Shown here: piece after piece, positions 59,300 to 64,000 of the stretch | Layout of the letters: each line of letters opens with the position of its first letter | Numbering within the stretch: the first letter of the stretch is position 1 | DNA from: Alkalicoccus luteus | GTDB taxonomy: Bacteria > Bacillota > Bacilli > Bacillales > Salisediminibacteriaceae | DNA: 64,000 bases | Direction: 5' to 3' (one strand) | Assembly: GCA_052061695.1 (NCBI GenBank) | Contig: JBPZEY010000004.1 | The notes under the pieces: generated by a model | Told to the model about the DNA's origin: nothing | What the model saw: only the letters and a program-made list of their open reading frames with translations | Database searches by the model: none | Translations under genes and position numbers: made by a program

Positions 59300-61717
59300 A
59301 TGGAAAAGCTCGTCTTAATCGGAAACGGCATGGCCGGTATCCGCACACTGGAAGAAATCATCAAACGTGATCCGGACAGATTTGAGGTCACGATTTTCGG
59401 AAAAGAACCATACCCGAACTATAACCGGATTTTACTCTCCTCTGTCCTGCAGGGAGACAGCAGCGTGGAAGATATCATTCTGAATGACTATGACTGGTAT
59501 GAAAAAAATGGCTGTAACCTTCACTGTGGAGAAGAAGCAGTTCAGGTCGATACCGAACAGAAGGTCGTTTATGGAAGCTTCGGAACTGAAGCGGCTTACG
59601 ATAAGCTTATTTTCGCCACAGGCTCTGATCCATTCATGCTGCCAATTGACGGGGCGGATAAAGAAGGTGTGATTGCCTTTCGTGACATCAAAGATTGCGA
59701 AGCGATGATTGAGACTTCTAAAACCCATAAACGCGCGGCGGTGATCGGCGGCGGACTGCTCGGACTGGAAGCAGCACGCGGGCTGCTCAACCTGAACATG
59801 GAAGTCGACGTCATTCACCTGCCGGAATTTCTCATGGAGCGCCAGCTGGACGAGCCTGCAGCTGCGATGCTGCGGGAAGAACTGGAAGGCCAGGGCATGC
59901 GCTTCCATATGAATAAGCAGACTGTCAAAATCCGAGGAGAAGATCGCGTTTCCGGACTGCTGTTCAAAGACGGCACTTCCCTTGATACCGATCTCGTTGT
60001 CATGGCTGTCGGCATCCGGCCGAACGTCGCCCTTGCCGCTGCTTCAGGTCTGGAAACGGATCGGGCCATTTTAGTCGATGATCAGATGTGCACGAACGTG
60101 CCCGACGTATACGCTGTTGGTGAATGTGTCGAGCACCGCGGAACGGTTTACGGACTGGTCGCTCCCTTGTATGAGCAAGGTTCCGTACTCGCTGATCATT
60201 TGGCTGAAACAGCAGAAAGCGCCTATGAAGGCTCGCTTATGTACACGCAGCTTAAAGTATCAGGCGTAGACGTTTTTTCTGCTGGAGAATTTACAGACGG
60301 TGCTGATACGAAGGCGATCCGCGTGCATGATGAGTTTGAAGGAGTCTATAAGAAGGTCGTCGTCCGCGGCGGCAGCGTGATCGGTGCTGTCTTGTTTGGA
60401 GATACGTCCGATTCACCACGGCTGCTCGATATGATTAAAAAGCAAACTGATATTTCCGAGATGGATAAAGCAGCGATCCTTCCTTCAGAAAAGCGGGAAG
60501 CATCAGCTGAAAGTGCTGTCGTCAGTATGGCAGAGGATGAAACGATCTGCGGCTGTAACGGCGTATGCAAAGGAGACATTGTCGCAAGTATTCAGGAAAA
60601 GGAGCTCTCTTCTCTGCAGGAAGTTACCCAGCACACAAACGCCGGGCGCTCTTGTGGCGGGTGTAAGCCACTCGTTTCCGAACTGCTGGAGCTGACGCTT
60701 GGCGATGCTTTCCGTGAAGCCGATCAGAAGGAACCGATGTGCGGCTGTACCACGCTCTCTCACGAAGAAGTAACCGCAGAGATCAGAGATAAAAAGCTGA
60801 CGCTCGTGCGGGAAGTCATGAATGTTCTCGGCTGGTCCGAACCGGAGGGCTGCTCCTCCTGCAGGCCGGCGATTAACTATTACATTAACATGGTGAATCC
60901 GGAAGAAGCCGAGGATGATGCGAATTCCCGCTTTATCAATGAACGAGTGCACGCCAATATTCAAAATGACGGCACGTATTCCGTTGTGCCGCGCATGTAC
61001 GGCGGCGTGACCAATCCAGAGGAGCTTCGCAAAATAGCGGATGTCGCTGACAAATACAACGTACGGATGGTCAAAGTAACAGGCGGACAGCGGCTCGATC
61101 TCCTTGGTGTTAAAAAAGCCGACCTGCCGTCGATTTGGGAAGAGCTCGGCATGCCTTCCGGGCACGCTTACGGAAAAGCAGTACGCACGGTCAAAACATG
61201 TGTCGGCCAGGACTTCTGTCGATTTGGCACTCAGGACTCGATTCAATTGGGTATTGACCTTGAAAAGAAGTTTCAGGGTGTGCCTACTCCGCATAAAGTG
61301 AAGATGGGTGTCTCTGCCTGCCCGCGTAACTGTGCAGAATCAGGTATTAAAGATATCGGCATCGTCGGTCTTCAGGGTGCCTGGGAAATGTATGTCGGCG
61401 GTAATGGCGGTGTCGATCTGCGTCAGGGTGACCTCCTCTGTACCGTGACGACTGATGAAGACGTGATTCATATGACAGCAGCCTACATGCAGCTTTACCG
61501 GGAAACCGCTAAATATTTGGAACGCACATCACACTGGCTCGAACGAGTCGGACTTGATTGGGTGCAGGAGCAGCTCGTTGACAATGATGCCAACTGCGCA
61601 GCGCTCGCAGAACGAATGGAGCGAACGATTGCCCAAATGGAAGAGCCATGGGAGCAGATTGTGAACAGCGGTACGATCAAGCAGGAATATTTCGACGTCA
61701 AGCACGTCACAACGTGA
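59300..61717 (+). CDS. nasD: Assimilatory nitrite reductase large subunit
   Basis: 805 aa, the same length as B. subtilis NasD. Cytoplasmic NAD(P)H-nitrite reductase making ammonium. FAD/NAD(P) reductase at 1-400 (LIGNGMAGIRTLEEI, VIGGGLLGLEAARG, DVYAVGECVE), two BFD-like [2Fe-2S] domains (ICGCNGVCKGDI with SCGGCKP; MCGCTTL with CSSCRPA), a ferredoxin-like half domain (PRMYGGVTNPEELRKIADVADKYNVRMVKVTGGQR), and the sirohaem/[4Fe-4S] site with ligands in TCVGQDFCRFG and ACPRNCAESG. GGGAGG lies 9 nt before the ATG. Works with NasE. Confidence 0.96.
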   Translation: MEKLVLIGNGMAGIRTLEEIIKRDPDRFEVTIFGKEPYPNYNRILLSSVLQGDSSVEDIILNDYDWYEKNGCNLHCGEEAVQVDTEQKVVYGSFGTEAAYDKLIFATGSDPFMLPIDGADKEGVIAFRDIKDCEAMIETSKTHKRAAVIGGGLLGLEAARGLLNLNMEVDVIHLPEFLMERQLDEPAAAMLREELEGQGMRFHMNKQTVKIRGEDRVSGLLFKDGTSLDTDLVVMAVGIRPNVALAAASGLETDRAILVDDQMCTNVPDVYAVGECVEHRGTVYGLVAPLYEQGSVLADHLAETAESAYEGSLMYTQLKVSGVDVFSAGEFTDGADTKAIRVHDEFEGVYKKVVVRGGSVIGAVLFGDTSDSPRLLDMIKKQTDISEMDKAAILPSEKREASAESAVVSMAEDETICGCNGVCKGDIVASIQEKELSSLQEVTQHTNAGRSCGGCKPLVSELLELTLGDAFREADQKEPMCGCTTLSHEEVTAEIRDKKLTLVREVMNVLGWSEPEGCSSCRPAINYYINMVNPEEAEDDANSRFINERVHANIQNDGTYSVVPRMYGGVTNPEELRKIADVADKYNVRMVKVTGGQRLDLLGVKKADLPSIWEELGMPSGHAYGKAVRTVKTCVGQDFCRFGTQDSIQLGIDLEKKFQGVPTPHKVKMGVSACPRNCAESGIKDIGIVGLQGAWEMYVGGNGGVDLRQGDLLCTVTTDEDVIHMTAAYMQLYRETAKYLERTSHWLERVGLDWVQEQLVDNDANCAALAERMERTIAQMEEPWEQIVNSGTIKQEYFDVKHVTT

Positions 61718-61737
61718 GCATAGAAGGAGGATGTATC

Positions 61738-62076
61738 ATGCAGGAAACGGTTCGAACGAAGATCATTGACGCAGGCAGTTTGGAAGAGTTCCCGATCAAA
61801 ATCAGTAAAGAAGTGATCGTCGAGGGAATCCCCCTCGCTGTCTTTCGACTCGGGGATGACGAATTTTATACGATTAAAAATGAATGTCCACATCAGAAAG
61901 GACCCCTCTCGCAGGGGATCATCAGCGGGGAGTACGTTTATTGTCCACTCCATAACTGGAAAATCAGCGTGACAGACGGCAAGGTACAGGACCCGGACGA
62001 AGGCTGCGTGGAAACATTTCCTACGCACTTGAAAGACGGCCGTGTCCTGATCGAGCTGCAAGAGGAGGCTACCTGA
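61738..62076 (+). CDS. nasE: Assimilatory nitrite reductase small subunit
   Basis: 112-aa Rieske-fold subunit partnering NasD. The [2Fe-2S] motifs are complete: Cys-Pro-His in NECPHQKGPLSQG and Cys-Pro-Leu-His in YCPLHNWKIS. ATG 61738 has AAGGAGG upstream, 20 nt after nasD. The TGA overlaps the next gene's ATG by one base. Confidence 0.95.
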   Translation: MQETVRTKIIDAGSLEEFPIKISKEVIVEGIPLAVFRLGDDEFYTIKNECPHQKGPLSQGIISGEYVYCPLHNWKISVTDGKVQDPDEGCVETFPTHLKDGRVLIELQEEAT

Positions 62077-63176
62077 TGCAGGAGCTGCTGAAAAAAACAG
62101 CCCGCGGCAAACGCAGAGCCCAGGACCTTAGCTTTGACGAGTCGGTGCTTGCCGCAGAGCGGATTGTCTCCGGTGAATCTACACCCGCACAAACCGCTGC
62201 CTTATTCACGTCCCAGCGGCTGAAGGAAGAAAGTGCAGATGAAACAGCCGGATTTGCTTCAGTGTTAAAGCGTCACACGATAGAAGTTCCCGTATCCGAG
62301 GACGTTCGCAGCCGGATGATTGATTCTGCGGGACCATATAACGGCCGCCGGCAGTTTGCCGCTACCATCCCGGTATCCATTATTCTGAGTGCGGCAGGCA
62401 TTCCTGTATACCTGCACAGTGCACCGACTCTTCCGCCAAAGTACAACCCTTCGCTGGAAAACCTGCTTCAGGAGCTCGGCATTGAAACGTTCCTGCCTCC
62501 TGAAGCGCTCGGCAAGGGGCTCGATACGCTGAATATTGGCTTTGGCCGCACCGAGGATCTTTGCCCGCCACTCGCAAAGCTGCGTCCGCTCCGGGAAGAA
62601 CTTGGATTCCGTACCTATTTAAATACGATTGAAAAGCTGCTCAGCCCGCCTCAGGCTGCATCCACGCTGACCGGTATTTTTCACCGAACAGTGGTGAAAA
62701 CGAACTCCGGACTGATGCGGAACCTTGCTTTTCAGCACAGTTACATGGTGCAGGGGGTGGAAGGATCAGAAGACATTCCAGTCCACCGCAAAAGCTTTTT
62801 GTTTCACGTTACCGAAGAGCGGACGACTTCCTTTGATGTTAACCCTGCCGATTACGGACTCGGCTCAGACCGGGTGCGCAAGCTGGAGGACTTAACTCCG
62901 AAATGCCAGGCAGCGCTTATTCAGCGCGTGCTGCTCGGCAAAAAAGCATCTCCAGAAGATCAGAATGCCTGGAACATCGTCATGTTAAATGCTGGCGTCC
63001 GTCTGTTTCTATTTGGTCACACCGCCAGCATTTCGGAAGGTATTTCACTCGCCGAGGAAACGGCCGCTTCCGGAAAAGCATGGCACCACTACTTACAATG
63101 GAGGGAATTTACTCATGAAACACATTCTGTTTATCGGACACGGCAGCAGCGACCAGGACAGTATCAGCGCGTGTGA
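62076..63176 (+). CDS. TrpD2/YbiB-like anthranilate phosphoribosyltransferase homologue
   Basis: 366 aa with the two domains of glycosyl-transferase family 3: the helical N-terminal part (LAAERIVSGESTPAQTAALFTSQRLKEESADETAGFA) and the larger domain after residue 85. The PRPP-binding GTGGD signature of TrpD is replaced by DSAGPYNGRRQFAATIP, and KNRS/HGNR-type motifs are missing, so true TrpD activity is unlikely; YbiB/TrpD2 proteins are reported to bind nucleic acid. It starts on the nasE stop codon and runs 62 nt into sirB, so it is translationally embedded in the sirohaem/nitrite operon. Its role there is unknown. Confidence 0.85.
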   Translation: MQELLKKTARGKRRAQDLSFDESVLAAERIVSGESTPAQTAALFTSQRLKEESADETAGFASVLKRHTIEVPVSEDVRSRMIDSAGPYNGRRQFAATIPVSIILSAAGIPVYLHSAPTLPPKYNPSLENLLQELGIETFLPPEALGKGLDTLNIGFGRTEDLCPPLAKLRPLREELGFRTYLNTIEKLLSPPQAASTLTGIFHRTVVKTNSGLMRNLAFQHSYMVQGVEGSEDIPVHRKSFLFHVTEERTTSFDVNPADYGLGSDRVRKLEDLTPKCQAALIQRVLLGKKASPEDQNAWNIVMLNAGVRLFLFGHTASISEGISLAEETAASGKAWHHYLQWREFTHETHSVYRTRQQRPGQYQRV

Positions 63177-63873
63177 GAGCGTGACAGAACGTGTGCAGCA
63201 GACGCTCCCGCATATGACTATTTCCCTTTGTTATCTGGAGCTCAGCTCCCCATCGATCGAGGAAGGCATCACCGCTCTCCATGAAAAAGGCGCTCTGGAC
63301 GTTACTGTCATCCCGCTTATTCTCGCGCCGGCTGGCCACTACCAGCGGGATATCCCCGAAAAGCTGGAGAAAATGGCCGCACGCTATCCTTCTATGACGC
63401 TACATTTCGGTGAGCACCTCGGCAGTCATCCGCTTATTGTGCATGCACTGAACGACAGCCGCCGCAGCTGGGAACGCGAGCACGGAGCTGAAGCCGAAAA
63501 AGACGTGCTGATCGTCGTCAGCCAGGGAAGCAGCGATCCCGGGGCTGCAGCGATGACCACCTCCCTCTGCCACGACCTCGCTCAGACCGCTGCCTGCGAG
63601 AGCGTCGAACCCGCTTATATGGTGATGGCAGAGCCCGACTTAAAAACGGTGCTTGCCAAGGTGAAAGAGACGTATGAAGGCCGCTGTCTCGTGGTGCCGT
63701 TTTTCCTGTTTGACGGGACGATGTACAAAAAAATTCAGCACCAGGCTGAGGAAGCAGGCATCCCCGCCGCCTCCTGCTTCGGAACAGGCGAGCTATTTCA
63801 CGATATACTCGTCGACCGGATTTTAAGCTCTACGACGCTCCCTGTCGTCCGCTATGCAAGAAAAATATCATAA
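63115..63873 (+). CDS. sirB: Sirohydrochlorin ferrochelatase
   Basis: 252-aa CbiX/SirB-type chelatase inserting Fe(II) into sirohydrochlorin, the last step of sirohaem synthesis. Two repeats: ILFIGHGSSDQDS with catalytic His and VIPLILAPAGHYQRDIPEKL in the first half, and VLIVVSQGSSDPGA with VVPFFLFDGTMYKKI in the second. ATG 63115 with GGAGGG upstream lies inside the TrpD2-like gene. The dehydrogenase (SirC/YlnF) needed between CobA and SirB is not in the window and may follow or lie elsewhere. Confidence 0.94.
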   Translation: MKHILFIGHGSSDQDSISACESVTERVQQTLPHMTISLCYLELSSPSIEEGITALHEKGALDVTVIPLILAPAGHYQRDIPEKLEKMAARYPSMTLHFGEHLGSHPLIVHALNDSRRSWEREHGAEAEKDVLIVVSQGSSDPGAAAMTTSLCHDLAQTAACESVEPAYMVMAEPDLKTVLAKVKETYEGRCLVVPFFLFDGTMYKKIQHQAEEAGIPAASCFGTGELFHDILVDRILSSTTLPVVRYARKIS

Positions 63874-63911
63874 TTAAACGAAGGGGCTGTCTAAAAAGCT
63901 CTTCTTGAAAC

Positions 63912-63950
63912 AAAAAGCGGTGCCGGATATGTCCGGTACCGCTTTTTTTT
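63912..63950 (+). terminator. Terminator after sirB
   Basis: AAGCGGTGCCGGA pairs with TCCGGTACCGCTT, one mismatch, loop TATG, followed by eight T. It ends the nitrite/sirohaem operon or belongs to an adjacent element. Confidence 0.85.
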
Positions 63951-64000
63951 GGAATGAAATGAGAAAAAGACAAAAAAATAGCAGAAATCCGAGCGGCCTT

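Overview
The window looks like a chromosomal segment of an aerobic Gram-positive Bacillaceae, probably a halophilic or alkaliphilic one (inference). Pointers: strong AGGAGG-type ribosome sites, some GTG/TTG starts, lipoprotein and LPxTA-type wall-anchored proteins, a FosB domain (a bacillithiol-using family), B. subtilis-type nas genes with a TnrA-like box, a subtilisin of the high-alkaline protease type, and very acidic exported proteins. No rRNA, tRNA, CRISPR array, prophage or intact transposase was seen.

Layout. 1-5.8 kb: the end of a sugar ABC operon (LacI regulator plus solute-binding lipoprotein), a lone Fe-siderophore ATPase with a Fur-like box, and a nitroreductase/unknown/ferritin operon beside two more Fur-like boxes. 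5.9-13 kb: glutamate dehydrogenase, a methyltransferase, metE under a cobalamin riboswitch, an alkaline protease and a uracil-DNA glycosylase-like protein. 13-24 kb: a 1046-residue secreted M14 peptidase, an AspT/YidE-type transporter, an excalibur surface protein, a CopB-type P-type ATPase, tenA under a TPP riboswitch and a GH10 xylanase with a cre-like site in its promoter. 24-32.5 kb: MerR/TipAS, AraC and EamA genes, a DUF5996 protein, a DHFR-like reductase, cadA-cadC with two operators and a second wall-anchored protein. 32.7-49.9 kb: an esterase, several regulator/transporter pairs (yybF/yybE-like, TetR/DHA2, Lrp/EamA), cell-wall enzymes (S11 carboxypeptidase, NlpC/P60), a FosB-GNAT fusion, homocysteine methyltransferase, an acidic lipoprotein and a GlpQ-type phosphodiesterase.

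50-64 kb holds an FAD dehydrogenase and the nitrate assimilation block: nasB-nasC, a divergent nitrate/nitrite MFS carrier, then cobA-nasD-nasE, a TrpD2-like gene and sirB. NasB/NasC reduce nitrate, NasD/NasE reduce nitrite to ammonium, and CobA and SirB supply the sirohaem that NasD needs. Ammonium could then be handled by the glutamate dehydrogenase family enzyme at 5.9 kb.

The most unusual things seen: two convergent intergenic regions (10.7 and 24.5 kb) carry the same degenerate 21-nt-period repeat interrupted by a shared 16-nt element; FosB is fused to a GNAT domain; a TrpD2-like gene sits inside the sirohaem/nitrite operon; NasB carries a NirB-like C-terminal half that has lost its cluster ligands; and a TnrA-type and an FNR-type box lie in tandem before the nitrate carrier.
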